64,000 nt of DNA. Source: Kordiimonas sp. SCSIO 12603 (lineage in GTDB: Bacteria; Pseudomonadota; Alphaproteobacteria; Sphingomonadales; Kordiimonadaceae). Made by a program: the position numbers and the translations under genes. The stretch lies in the NCBI RefSeq assembly GCF_024398035.1, contig NZ_CP073748.1, forward strand, positions 239,501-303,500. Direction: 5' to 3'. Below the pieces are notes generated by a model. The model searched no databases. It was given only the letters and a program-made list of their open reading frames with translations, and was not told the DNA's origin. This document shows, in pieces, positions 45,208-53,690 of the stretch (position 1 is the stretch's first letter; each line of letters opens with the position of its first letter).

Positions 45208-46316
45208 GGGATACCAGGCAGATCATCATCATCTTTTTGTGGGGCTTTGGCAAAACAGTCATGCCCCGCACGTTTCATAGCCACGCACTTTGTAACCGCG
45301 CTTTGAAGTGACGTTACAGGACCGAAAACCAACCTATACAGCCCAGGCCGATTTGGGGATTCAACAATATCGGAATGCAAATTGCCTACTTCCTGCTGCA
45401 AAGTGGAACTGACAATAGACCTTAAGCGTTTTACCTCAAGCTCCGACATGGCAAAACCCACTTCCAGATGCCAGACCTCATCCCAATCTTCTGGTTTGGG
45501 AGCCGCTTTACCTTCTTGATTTGCAGTAACATCTGTTTCTTTTTCCTGCACAGCTTCCTCAGCAGGTGCTGGTTCAGCCGCAACTGTTTCCTTGGCTGTC
45601 GCTTCCCGATCCAATATTTCCGCGGCCGTTAACGCGTTATCAGCGCGTTTCTTTCTCGTATCAGCGCTATCCACAACGGGTAGCAAGTGAGGTGCAAGTG
45701 CTTCTTCATCAAATCCTAATTCTTCGAGACGCTCCGCATAACGTTGCCCCACATCTTTCGCTTTACGCTCTAGAAGCACGGACATAGTGCCAAGGCTATC
45801 CCCTGCTTCTAAATAGCCATCACGGCTGGCACGCCAGACAAGGCCATATCCTCTAATGGGATCCTGCTCAAAGCCAGCCTCTCCATTCCAATATATCATC
45901 CCCATCATATAGAGAGCTTCAGGCACCCCCTTCATAGCCTCACTTTGCCATAGTGAAACAGCTTCAGCGACTTCGGAATCTGTGCCGCCACCTTCAAAAA
46001 ACAGGATATTTGCAAGCTTCAGCGCTGCCTCTTCATGGCCGAGCTGAGAAGAAAGCCGATAAAACATTGTTGCCACAGGGATGTTTTTCTCTGTTCCCAC
46101 CCCGATACGGCGTACTTCAGCCAGATGATAATAGGCAAGCGCATTACCTGTCATAGCGAGGCTTTCAAGCATGGCCACACCACCCTTGATATCGCCACTA
46201 CGCATCATCTCAAGTGCATCTTCAACACTTTGCATATCAACAGATGTTTGCGGCATATCATCTTCTGATATCGCACCGAATAATATTGCAGCAGCTAGGA
46301 GTGTGGATTTTATCAT
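45204..46316 (-). CDS. Sel1/TPR-like and SPOR-like envelope protein
   Basis: 370 residues with a signal peptide (about 1-18). Sel1-type helical repeats cover about residues 30-175 (GNALAYYHLAEVRRIGVGTEKNIPVATMFYRLSSQLGHEEAALKLA). A low-complexity Ala/Glu/Pro linker (about 225-275) leads to a SPOR-like C-terminal domain (WHLEVGFAMSELEVKRL, then GLYRLVFGPVTSLQSAVTKCVAMK). SPOR domains bind denuded peptidoglycan at division sites. It is convergent with the ParA/RHH genes and divergent from the other SPOR-like gene. Confidence 0.75.
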   Translation of the reverse strand: MIKSTLLAAAILFGAISEDDMPQTSVDMQSVEDALEMMRSGDIKGGVAMLESLAMTGNALAYYHLAEVRRIGVGTEKNIPVATMFYRLSSQLGHEEAALKLANILFFEGGGTDSEVAEAVSLWQSEAMKGVPEALYMMGMIYWNGEAGFEQDPIRGYGLVWRASRDGYLEAGDSLGTMSVLLERKAKDVGQRYAERLEELGFDEEALAPHLLPVVDSADTRKKRADNALTAAEILDREATAKETVAAEPAPAEEAVQEKETDVTANQEGKAAPKPEDWDEVWHLEVGFAMSELEVKRLRSIVSSTLQQEVGNLHSDIVESPNRPGLYRLVFGPVTSLQSAVTKCVAMKRAGHDCFAKAPQKDDDDLPGIP

Positions 46317-46454
46317 TTCAGCCTCTGTTTTTGCGCTATCTCAAATTTTAGCAAAATGCCTGTAAAAATCAAAAAACTACTTAAAGCTTCTTTCACACCC
46401 TGTGATTAGAGTGAGAAACTGACAAAACAGGCAACTACCCTTGGAAAGAGGGCA

Positions 46455-47747
46455 ATGAAAATTATCAGGCGTACATTCCCAATTATAGCTGGGCCAGCTA
46501 TTCTTTTACTCGCGGCATGCAGTACCCCGCAAGCAACGACAACGCAAGGCTCATCCCAGCCCGTTCCTACGAACACTTCACAACAACCGTTAGGGCATCT
46601 GTTTGTAATGGCCCAAAACATGGCCGCAAACGGAAATCATAGCGCTGCAATTCCATTATACAGGCAGCTTATCAACATGCCAAATGGAAGGATGGCTGAA
46701 CAAGCTCTCGCTAAAAGCTTAATAGCGACAGGCGCTTATTCTGAAGCAGAGAAAATTCTTTTAGCAAGAGAACAGCAAGGTTTAGCTGATTGGGAAACAT
46801 ATCATTTATTAGGAAAATTATATCTTTCTAACGGGCAGTTTGAAAAGGCACTTTCGGACTTTGAAACAGCTTTCAGATTAAACCCTACAAACACGCAGAT
46901 TCGCTCCGGGCAAGCTATAACATTTGCAGCTCTTGGCAATATCTCAACAGCACTTGCAACATTCGGCACAGAGGCTGACCTGCTACTTCTCTCTAACAAG
47001 GCATTGGTTCTTGCGGCCTCAGATAACCCAGATGCAGCCATTACAATCCTTGAAGCCTTGGTTCGTGCAGATCAGGCAAACCCCAGGGTGCGTCAAAACC
47101 TTGCCCTAAGTTACTTGCTTAAAGGTGAAGAAGCTAAAGCATATCAGATGGCACGTTTAGATCTTGATCCAGTTACTCTGGACGATACGTTCGCTTTCTA
47201 CCGGTCACTAAAATCTCTTACCCCCATGAGACGTATGCAGGCACTGGTAACAGGCATTGTTCATCAGGAAACCGATACCGATGAACAAGCGAATTTAATA
47301 CTAACTGATTCTGAATCACAACAAACTGCAAGCAAACGCATAGTGGAGGAACCAGAACCTGAGCCAGTTCCTGAACCAGTATCTGAACCCGCTAAAGATT
47401 ATGAGCTCACGGAGGTACCCCCACTTGTAGAACCTGAGGGCTGGGCCCTTCAAATTGGCGCTTACCGCAACATCGAACGCCTTATGCGGGGCTGGACCAT
47501 CCTTTACCGCAAAAACAGTGATATTCTCCAGGGTATTCCGCCACGTCGTTCGGAAATAGACTTCGGTGAAAATGTGAAAGACGGCACACCAAAAGGTTTT
47601 TACTTCCGCTTAAATGCAGGCCCACTGAAATCCCTCAGTCACGCGAGAGAAATCTGTAAAGAACTGATGGAACGCGGCACCGAATGCTGGATCAGGCCAC
47701 CTGAGGAAGCAGAAGGTAAGCTGCCTTCCCAGAATTCAGAAGAATAA
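46455..47747 (+). CDS. TPR lipoprotein with C-terminal SPOR-like domain
   Basis: 430 residues. The lipobox is LLAACS (Cys about residue 22), giving a membrane-anchored lipoprotein. TPR-like helical repeats span about 50-260 (LADWETYHLLGKLYLSNGQFEKALSDFETAFRLNPTN). A Glu/Pro-rich linker follows (PEPEPVPEPVSEP), then a C-terminal region EGWALQIGAYRNIERLMRGW and GFYFRLNAGPLKSLSHAREICKEL, similar in pattern to SPOR. It shares this layout with the divergent protein at 45204, so the two may act together at the cell wall. It is followed by a hairpin at 47769-47797. Confidence 0.8.
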   Translation: MKIIRRTFPIIAGPAILLLAACSTPQATTTQGSSQPVPTNTSQQPLGHLFVMAQNMAANGNHSAAIPLYRQLINMPNGRMAEQALAKSLIATGAYSEAEKILLAREQQGLADWETYHLLGKLYLSNGQFEKALSDFETAFRLNPTNTQIRSGQAITFAALGNISTALATFGTEADLLLLSNKALVLAASDNPDAAITILEALVRADQANPRVRQNLALSYLLKGEEAKAYQMARLDLDPVTLDDTFAFYRSLKSLTPMRRMQALVTGIVHQETDTDEQANLILTDSESQQTASKRIVEEPEPEPVPEPVSEPAKDYELTEVPPLVEPEGWALQIGAYRNIERLMRGWTILYRKNSDILQGIPPRRSEIDFGENVKDGTPKGFYFRLNAGPLKSLSHAREICKELMERGTECWIRPPEEAEGKLPSQNSEE

Positions 47748-47768
47748 CTCTCACCCAAAACAGCATAA

Positions 47769-47797
47769 AACAGGCAAAATTTAATGTTTTGCCTGTT
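47769..47797 (+). terminator. Terminator-like hairpin after the TPR lipoprotein gene
   Basis: AACAGGCAAAA pairs with TTTTGCCTGTT (11 bp) across a 7-base loop, 21 bases after the stop. Only a short TCT follows, so termination strength is uncertain. It isolates the heat-shock promoter just downstream. Confidence 0.6.
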
Positions 47798-47802
47798 CTC
47801 CC

Positions 47803-47834
47803 CTTGAACAGATTGATATAATTCCAACCTATGG
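47803..47834 (+). promoter_or_regulatory. Putative RpoH-type heat-shock promoter of hsp20
   Basis: CTTGAA at 47803-47808 matches the sigma-32 -35 element, and a CCTATG-like element lies at 47828-47833. The 19-base spacing is longer than usual, so the -10 assignment is tentative. Confidence 0.45.
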
Positions 47835-47921
47835 AAAGGTGCCCATAAGGGGCCTTTAAGATTGGTTTCGCGGCGCTGTCAGGTTTGAAGCACCGCACTA
47901 TTCGCTCGCAAGGGGAATGAT
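47835..47921 (+). ncRNA. ROSE-like RNA thermometer in the hsp20 leader
   Basis: The leader holds successive hairpins: AAAGG..CCTTT (47835-47857), an 8-bp stem GCGGCGCT/AGCACCGC with one mismatch (47870-47896), and a 3' hairpin in which TTCGCT (47901-47906) faces the Shine-Dalgarno AGGGGA (47911-47916). A U(U/C)GCU sequence pairing with the SD just before the AUG is the defining feature of ROSE elements, which repress small heat-shock genes in alphaproteobacteria until heat melts the SD helix. Confidence 0.7.
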
Positions 47922-48329
47922 ATGTCTCGTATGTCCGTTTTTAACAGCCCGTTTCTTGTGGGCTTTGACCAGCTTGAACAGGTATTTGATAAAGTGTCCA
48001 AAAACGCTGGCGAAGGCTATCCTCCTTATAATATTGAACAACTCAATGACTGCACTATGCGTATTTCACTGGCGGTCGCAGGCTTTTCAAGAAGTGATCT
48101 CAATATCGCGGTTGAAGGCAACCAATTGATTATCCACGGCAAACAGCAAGATGATAGCGATACCAAAACCTATCTCCACAGAGGTATTGCGGCACGCCAG
48201 TTTGTACGTAAATTTGTGCTGGCAGACGGCATGGAAGTGGAAGATGCACACATGGAAAATGGGCTTCTTCACATTGACCTGGTAAAACCAGAACCTCAGG
48301 AAATTAGCCGTGAGATTAAAATCCGCTAA
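47922..48329 (+). CDS. Small heat-shock protein, Hsp20/IbpA family
   Basis: An ATP-independent holdase chaperone. The 135 residues begin MSRMSVFNSPFLVGFDQLEQVFDKV, typical of alphaproteobacterial HspA/IbpA class A proteins. The alpha-crystallin core runs from about 30 to 120 (YNIEQLNDCTMRISLAVAGFSRSDLNIAVEGNQLIIHGK, then FVLADGMEVEDAHMENGLLHIDL). Control is likely by an RpoH promoter plus the ROSE-like leader. Its stop overlaps the start of yjbQ (TAATG), so the thermometer may influence yjbQ as well. Confidence 0.94.
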   Translation: MSRMSVFNSPFLVGFDQLEQVFDKVSKNAGEGYPPYNIEQLNDCTMRISLAVAGFSRSDLNIAVEGNQLIIHGKQQDDSDTKTYLHRGIAARQFVRKFVLADGMEVEDAHMENGLLHIDLVKPEPQEISREIKIR

Positions 48330-48751
48330 TGCTGGATCAGGCACAAACCGAACTTAGCTTCCATACGAGTGGGTGTGGACTCTATGAGATTTCCAGAAGT
48401 GTAAATGATTGGCTGAGTACCACAGGTTTAAAGAACGGCCTGCTTACAGTTTTTATCAAACACACCAGTGCATCACTTACAATTCAGGAAAATGCTGACC
48501 CTGATGTCTGCTTGGATTTAACTGACGCTTTAGAGCGCCTCGCTCCGAGCGATCCCCGTTTATACAGGCATATCGCAGAAGGGCCGGATGATATGCCAGC
48601 ACATATCAAAGCGGCACTTACTGATGTTTCACTTTCCATTCCTGTAAACAATGGCCGAATGACACTTGGTACATGGCAGGGCCTTTATATTGCTGAGCAT
48701 AGACGCGCACCTCACACACGCTACGTAACCTTGCACCTAATAGGCAGCTAA
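48329..48751 (+). CDS. yjbQ: YjbQ family (UPF0047) protein
   Basis: 140 residues of the widely conserved YjbQ/UPF0047 family. It carries the characteristic HTSASLTIQENADPDVCLDL segment, with His and Asp metal-binding candidates, and the C-terminal GTWQGLYIAEHR. Members form trimers; a weak thiamine-phosphate synthase activity has been described, but the physiological role is uncertain. It is translationally coupled to hsp20 by TAATG, an unusual pairing. Its stop overlaps that of the convergent DUF481 gene. Confidence 0.92.
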   Translation: MLDQAQTELSFHTSGCGLYEISRSVNDWLSTTGLKNGLLTVFIKHTSASLTIQENADPDVCLDLTDALERLAPSDPRLYRHIAEGPDDMPAHIKAALTDVSLSIPVNNGRMTLGTWQGLYIAEHRRAPHTRYVTLHLIGS

Positions 48752-49734
48752 AACCCGTATACTAAAGTAGCACGCGTAGCAGTATCCCATGCAGAGGTAG
48801 TATCAGGCGCATTTGAATCGTATTTCACTTCCACTGAAAGCCGCGCTGCTAAGTGGGAATTCAACTTTGCATTAAACTGCGCCAAATTTTCAAAGGTGGT
48901 AGATTCTGAGGCGAAAATGACCGAGCTTTTATCCTTTAAGGTCAGATCTCCGCTTAGCTTCACATCATAGGTGGTAGAAAGTCGACCAAGATATTCGGAT
49001 TCTGTCGCGCCAGTTTCTTTCAGTTTGCTGAAACGCACCCCCGGCCCACCTTCAAAACGCAGCTTCTGCTTGCCCGTATCAAACACATCAACACCGGCAC
49101 CGATATTCTCCACAACTCGGTAATCAAAGCCTGAAAAACGATCTAGTTCCAATTCTGTATAATTAAGAAGAAAACCCTTTTTCCATGCTCGCCACAACGT
49201 TTCATATTTGGCTACAAATCGCTGCCTAGTGGTCGTGCCTGCATTTCTGGCATAATCAAACCCTAAATCAAGAGCATGTTCCCAAGCCTCACCAAACTTG
49301 CGTTTGAACGTGAGCCCCGTGGTAACTGATTTCTCGTTGGTATCACCTGTGCTGCTGCCTGCACCCAATTGAATTTTGGCATTCCAAAGCTCCGGATCAA
49401 CATAATAGACAAAACCTCGTGCCTTTGAAGCAGCTTCAGCAGCTGCCTCTGCCTGTTCCGCTTCATCTATTTCTTCCAGAAAGTCCTCGTGAAGCCAATA
49501 AGGCTTAACTCCCTCTGCTGCTTCAAGGATATCCATGCGTTTATCTGGCCATGTTTCCAGCGCCATGCCCAAAATAGTATCAAAACTTACGCGATTATTA
49601 GTATCTGCAGCCTTCTGGAGCATTTCGGTTACACCTTTTGGTGTTTCAGCCCAAAGTGGAGTTGACAAAAATATCATAGCTGAGAAGATCACTGCATACG
49701 CACAGCTTGTATGGCCAAATAGTCTCATGGGCAT
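48748..49734 (-). CDS. DUF481-family outer-membrane protein
   Basis: 328 residues with a signal peptide (about 1-29, ending PLWAE). A helical, Ala/Glu-rich stretch (residues ~80-105) precedes a C-terminal barrel-like region (about 115-328) rich in alternating strands: WNAKIQLGAGSSTGDTNEKSVTTGLTFKRKF and WKKGFLLNYTELELDRFSGFDYR are the DUF481 (YdiY-like, salt-induced outer-membrane protein) pattern. It ends in an aromatic residue (LVYGF), as outer-membrane barrels do. The function is unknown. The start could also be ATG 49728. Confidence 0.8.
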   Translation of the reverse strand: MPMRLFGHTSCAYAVIFSAMIFLSTPLWAETPKGVTEMLQKAADTNNRVSFDTILGMALETWPDKRMDILEAAEGVKPYWLHEDFLEEIDEAEQAEAAAEAASKARGFVYYVDPELWNAKIQLGAGSSTGDTNEKSVTTGLTFKRKFGEAWEHALDLGFDYARNAGTTTRQRFVAKYETLWRAWKKGFLLNYTELELDRFSGFDYRVVENIGAGVDVFDTGKQKLRFEGGPGVRFSKLKETGATESEYLGRLSTTYDVKLSGDLTLKDKSSVIFASESTTFENLAQFNAKLNSHLAARLSVEVKYDSNAPDTTSAWDTATRATLVYGF

Positions 49735-49830
49735 CAGATCCTGCTAAACGGATTATATAGGGATTATTAATTCCTCTACCCTCAGGCAATTGGAAATACA
49801 AATTCTGAACTAGGGGAATGGGGAATTTTT

Positions 49831-50799
49831 ATGCCAACAGCATTTGTTACAGGTGCAACTGGTTTTCTGGGACGTCATCTCATCAATGTATTACGTGAGC
49901 AAGGTTGGGAAATTACCGCAATGGTAAGAAACCCGGCAACTGCTAAAGACATGATTGGCGAGGGTGTGACCTTTGTGGAGGGAGATCTGACACGTCCCGA
50001 GCAGGTGCACAAAGTCATGCCCCAACAACTGGACTGTGTGTTCCATACTGCCGCTAATACAAGTACATGGCGCGCGGAAGAAGATCTTCAGTATGAAGTG
50101 AATGTGGAGGGTACACGAACAATCCTTCAAGCGATTCTCGACCGTGAAGTAAAACGCATGGTGCATGTCTCTTCAATTTCCACGTTCGGACATCATGATG
50201 TGACTATCACAGAAGAAACTCCACGCCTTGGTGCTGAAAGCTGGATCAGCTACGTACGGACCAAATCCTATGCTGAACGAAAGGTGAAAGAAGCCTGTGA
50301 CCGTGGTTTAGATGCAGTAATCGTGAACCCCACCCACATTATTGGGGAATATGACAGCCACAACTGGGCACGGCTTATCCTTAAGATGGCAAAAGGTGAA
50401 CTACCAGGCACACCACCAGGAGCTGGTAATTTTGCAAATGGTCGCGCTGTTGCCGAAGCTACAGTAGCGGCTTTCCATAAAGGCAAAACAGCAGAGAATT
50501 ATATCCTTGGCGGCCCTCAAGCCAGCTATTATGAATTCCTGTCTATCGCGGCTGATATACTTGGCATCAAAGGCCCTAAAAAACCAATGCCAGCCTTTAT
50601 TTTAAAAACTCTGGCTTTCCTTCTAAGCTTTTCAAAAAACCGCCCCATGGTTACACTGGAGGAGGCAAGTTTCTCCTGTGAGGTCGCTAACGCTTCAAGT
50701 GCAAAAGCTATCTCAGAATTAGGGTTTCAGGAAATTGATCTAAAACAGTCTATTCAAGAATCTATAAGCTTTTTGAAAAGCCAAAAACTGTTGTCATAA
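49831..50799 (+). CDS. NAD-dependent epimerase/dehydratase family protein (dihydroflavonol reductase-like)
   Basis: 322 residues, an extended-SDR protein. The NAD(P) motif is TGATGFLGRHL (about 8-18). The active site is YVRTKSYAER (YxxxK), and LDAVIVNPTHIIGEYD follows, as in dihydroflavonol-4-reductase/hopanoid-associated epimerases. The substrate is unknown. It is monocistronic. Just downstream lies an AT-rich motif shared with the marR-parA promoter. Confidence 0.88.
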   Translation: MPTAFVTGATGFLGRHLINVLREQGWEITAMVRNPATAKDMIGEGVTFVEGDLTRPEQVHKVMPQQLDCVFHTAANTSTWRAEEDLQYEVNVEGTRTILQAILDREVKRMVHVSSISTFGHHDVTITEETPRLGAESWISYVRTKSYAERKVKEACDRGLDAVIVNPTHIIGEYDSHNWARLILKMAKGELPGTPPGAGNFANGRAVAEATVAAFHKGKTAENYILGGPQASYYEFLSIAADILGIKGPKKPMPAFILKTLAFLLSFSKNRPMVTLEEASFSCEVANASSAKAISELGFQEIDLKQSIQESISFLKSQKLLS

Positions 50800-50825
50800 T
50801 TTTCGAAAATTTTTACTAAATACTT
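50798..50825. promoter_or_regulatory. AT-rich palindrome and motif upstream of the unknown 575-residue gene
   Basis: AATTTTCGAAAATT is a perfect 14-bp palindrome at 50798-50811. The overlapping stretch 50805-50825 (GAAAATTTTTAC, then TAAATACTT) differs from 44030-44049 in the marR-parA promoter by one inserted T and one substitution. It lies about 80 bases before the GTG at 50907 and may be a shared operator. Confidence 0.4.
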
Positions 50826-50906
50826 AGATTGTGTGCTTATAGTTAGGTTTTCAGATATCACAATTTTAGCTTCTTTATTAATACTGCTTCCGCAGGAGAT
50901 TAAGCC

Positions 50907-52634
50907 GTGAGCGGAAATATGCTCGTCCATTATGAAATACAAGGCCGCCAAGGCGCCAGTTGGACAATTCTGCAAATATGCGATGACAGGGAAACCGCAA
51001 CAAAACTCGGCGAAAAACTATGGGGCGCAGGAAAACGCTTTACAGGCCTTAGGGTTCTTAAAGAAAGCTATAATAAATCCACACAGGAATTTAAATCTGT
51101 AGAAATATTTGCCCGAGGCCGGGCTGGAAAAAAATCCAAATATGACCAAACGGGGCAAATCACCCCTTGCCTATCGCCTGATGATCTCTATAGCGCAGAT
51201 GGCAGGCGCTCTATCTGGTTATTGATGAGCACAACTCTTAGCGATTGGCGCATAACACCAACTGAACTACTCCATAATCTGGAACACTATAACAAGCTTT
51301 ATAATACAGGTACTTTGCTGCAAGATGCGGTACAGCGAACCGCCGTTTCATTTGATGTGGAGAATGAAAGCATTCAGGAACGCATGCGCAAACTCTATAA
51401 GGTTATAGATGCTTGCGTAGATATTATGAAATCCACTCAGGCAAATGTTCCTACGCTAGAACTTGGAAGACTTAAACCAATTATCTCAGCCCTTGAAGGG
51501 GCTTCGAATAAAAGCTTTCTCTTAACTTGTTCTCTTGTTGAATATTTGAGGCCTGCCGTTACGCCAAGCGATAAATTTGGTCGTGTTTCGGTGTTTCTAT
51601 CCAATACGCGGCCCAAATGGGTAACTGAAATACTAGATCAATTACTTTCAGAACTGCTGCTTCATAACTCGGTTATTGATGAAATACTTGGCAGTTATGA
51701 AAACCGTGCCGATATGATGATAGATATGGCCTATCTTGCTTCGGGTAATCTAAGCATCGCGAACTCGGAAGGTAGAACTCAAAAATTTCCCAATGAAGCT
51801 AAACGTTTAAGCGGTTTTATCAAAGAAGGCATGTTGCCTCTTACTTCTCATGGGCTCATAGAACGCCTAAAAAAGGAAATTTCAGCATCACAACCACTTT
51901 CACAGCATGGTCTGGTACATCAAGTGGGCTGCCTTAGAGACTTAAAACGCACAGCCTATACTCTGCTTGATAACCCCCACACATTAGATACTTTAAGAGA
52001 AGAACTTAATTCCAGAGCTTCACGGCTCATTAACAGCCATTCAATTGCTGAATTAATCGCCAGCACAGATAACCCCATCGAACAGATTGAAGCCCTGCTT
52101 GATTTGGAAACGGCAGCCATCGGGCAATCAAACAAGCTAACGATCGCCAATTGTATCATGCCTATTCTCTCTCGCCCTGATTATGAGACTATCTTTATGG
52201 GATTAGATGGTTCTGGTATCAGCAGAATGGGAGATCTGGTTAATCTGCAAAAAAAGGTACTTGTGGCAGAGCTTACAGAAATGCACCGACGGCAGATATC
52301 CGAAAAGCTGGATGGCTTTTGTAAAGTTATTCTAGACAATACACAGCTTCTGCAAAAGCTTCATAAGTTGGATATCAGCCTGCAAGATAAATCTGTTAAA
52401 ATCCTCCAACTTATGGGAGACGGCTATTTCACTGACGGGGACTGCTTAATGCGTGCTGAACAGCAAGTACGTACCTATATGCGTCAGGCTGGCTTCACAG
52501 AAGGGTTAATAAGCGGCCTTGGTAGAGAAGAAGCGGAAAACAAACTTATAATGTTTAAAACGTTACTCGCAAAGGCAGGTATAAAACGCTTAGACCCCGA
52601 AGATCAGGTTAATCTTGATTCAGATAGTGGTTAA
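50907..52634 (+). CDS. Uncharacterised 575-residue protein
   Basis: I do not recognise this family. The start is GTG at 50907, with AGGAG eight bases upstream. Residues 1-75 look like a small alpha/beta module (HYEIQGRQGASWTILQICDDRETATKLGEKLWGAGKRFTGLRVLKES). The remainder is almost wholly alpha-helical, with amphipathic heptad-like patterns and no signal peptide or transmembrane segment, so the protein is probably cytoplasmic. No nucleotide-binding, protease or nucleic-acid motif is apparent. It is monocistronic; the next gene (SDHAF4-type) is convergent. Composition resembles the neighbours, so it does not look recently acquired. Confidence 0.85.
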   Translation: MSGNMLVHYEIQGRQGASWTILQICDDRETATKLGEKLWGAGKRFTGLRVLKESYNKSTQEFKSVEIFARGRAGKKSKYDQTGQITPCLSPDDLYSADGRRSIWLLMSTTLSDWRITPTELLHNLEHYNKLYNTGTLLQDAVQRTAVSFDVENESIQERMRKLYKVIDACVDIMKSTQANVPTLELGRLKPIISALEGASNKSFLLTCSLVEYLRPAVTPSDKFGRVSVFLSNTRPKWVTEILDQLLSELLLHNSVIDEILGSYENRADMMIDMAYLASGNLSIANSEGRTQKFPNEAKRLSGFIKEGMLPLTSHGLIERLKKEISASQPLSQHGLVHQVGCLRDLKRTAYTLLDNPHTLDTLREELNSRASRLINSHSIAELIASTDNPIEQIEALLDLETAAIGQSNKLTIANCIMPILSRPDYETIFMGLDGSGISRMGDLVNLQKKVLVAELTEMHRRQISEKLDGFCKVILDNTQLLQKLHKLDISLQDKSVKILQLMGDGYFTDGDCLMRAEQQVRTYMRQAGFTEGLISGLGREEAENKLIMFKTLLAKAGIKRLDPEDQVNLDSDSG

Positions 52635-52639
52635 ATACC

Positions 52640-52795
52640 TTAGAAATCAGAAATAATACCACCGTGTTCCCAATCACCATAACGTGTTGGTTCTAATCCT
52701 TCACGGCCACCAATTTCTTTTGGTTTTTCACCATCTTTTTGTTCAGCTTCTTTTGAAGTTTCATCTACTGGTTTTTTAATCTCTTTTTCGGTCAT
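52640..52795 (-). CDS. SDHAF4-type (DUF1674) succinate dehydrogenase assembly factor
   Basis: A 51-residue ORF. The C-terminus carries the diagnostic DUF1674 motif, GLEPTRYGDWEHGGIISDF, preceded by a Lys/Glu-rich leader (MTEKEIKKPVDETSKEAEQK). In mitochondria and alphaproteobacteria this family binds flavinylated SdhA and promotes complex II assembly. It starts at ATG 52795 and ends at TAA 52640. It lies between the unknown gene (convergent) and the CPBP gene, 22 bases after the latter, with which it may be co-transcribed. It is not near the sdh operon in this window. Confidence 0.88.
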   Translation of the reverse strand: MTEKEIKKPVDETSKEAEQKDGEKPKEIGGREGLEPTRYGDWEHGGIISDF

Positions 52796-52817
52796 GCCCT
52801 AATACTCACATAAGGGG

Positions 52818-53690
52818 TTATTGCGCTTCTTTCCGCGCACGATACCAAAAGCCAAGACCAAAGGCGAGGATCACATAAGGCAGAACAAAACCAAACTCAC
52901 CTGTAAAGCGCCAGCTCTCTTCATACTTAAGTGTCATTGGATCAAGAACCGAAAGAATAAAGGCATTGTGCGCTGCGTGTAAAAGACTTGCCGCCCAAAT
53001 ACTCCGAGACCGTAGGTAAACGTAAGTAAGAATGAAGGATACGCCAATCGTCATCACGGTATAATTAAGAACCTGCAGCTCAATATCCTGAGGGCCCGCG
53101 TTATATTTGGTGTAAAGAAGGATCGGCAAGTGCCATAACGCCCATACTACTCCGACAATCAATGACGTTACGGGAAAAGAAAACTTCTGCAGTAAGAGAG
53201 GCGTTAGAAACCCGCGCCAACCAATTTCTTCACCAATCACAGCTCCTAACCGCCATACGAGACCAACAACAGCAAACATCAAAACCGCAATGATAATCAC
53301 CGCTGTATCAGACCAACCGGATAGTCCTAAAAAAGCTCCAACTTCATTGATAAATTGCGGGTCAACAACGGTACCAAAACCGCCAACCCAAATGATACCG
53401 TAAGCAACCAGCCCATATACAATTGGAATTAAGTAAGCTGTCCATGCCCAACGTGTAGGACCAAATCCCCATCCGAGAGAACGAATGTCAATGCCGCGAA
53501 TTTTACATGTAGCAAAAGCCGCTAGCGCAGGAGACCACATAAAAGTAGCCATAAAGTGCCGTTTAATACCAAGCTCAATCAACATGTAATAACCGATTGA
53601 AGCAAACAACCCAGTTAACACCACAAACGTAAGCGCAGTTGAAATTACTTTATCATCAGATACTAATTCTTCATGCCTGATCAAAGACAT
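52818..53690 (-). CDS. CPBP-family intramembrane metalloprotease
   Basis: 290 residues with about eight hydrophobic segments. Motif 1 is GEEIGWRGFL (EExxxR), motif 2 is VVWALWHLPIL (catalytic His), and motif 3 is LLHAAHNAFI. This is the longer CPBP subtype found next to many unrelated genes. The substrate is unknown. It is divergent from htpX, so two membrane-protease genes sit head to head. Confidence 0.9.
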   Translation of the reverse strand: MSLIRHEELVSDDKVISTALTFVVLTGLFASIGYYMLIELGIKRHFMATFMWSPALAAFATCKIRGIDIRSLGWGFGPTRWAWTAYLIPIVYGLVAYGIIWVGGFGTVVDPQFINEVGAFLGLSGWSDTAVIIIAVLMFAVVGLVWRLGAVIGEEIGWRGFLTPLLLQKFSFPVTSLIVGVVWALWHLPILLYTKYNAGPQDIELQVLNYTVMTIGVSFILTYVYLRSRSIWAASLLHAAHNAFILSVLDPMTLKYEESWRFTGEFGFVLPYVILAFGLGFWYRARKEAQ

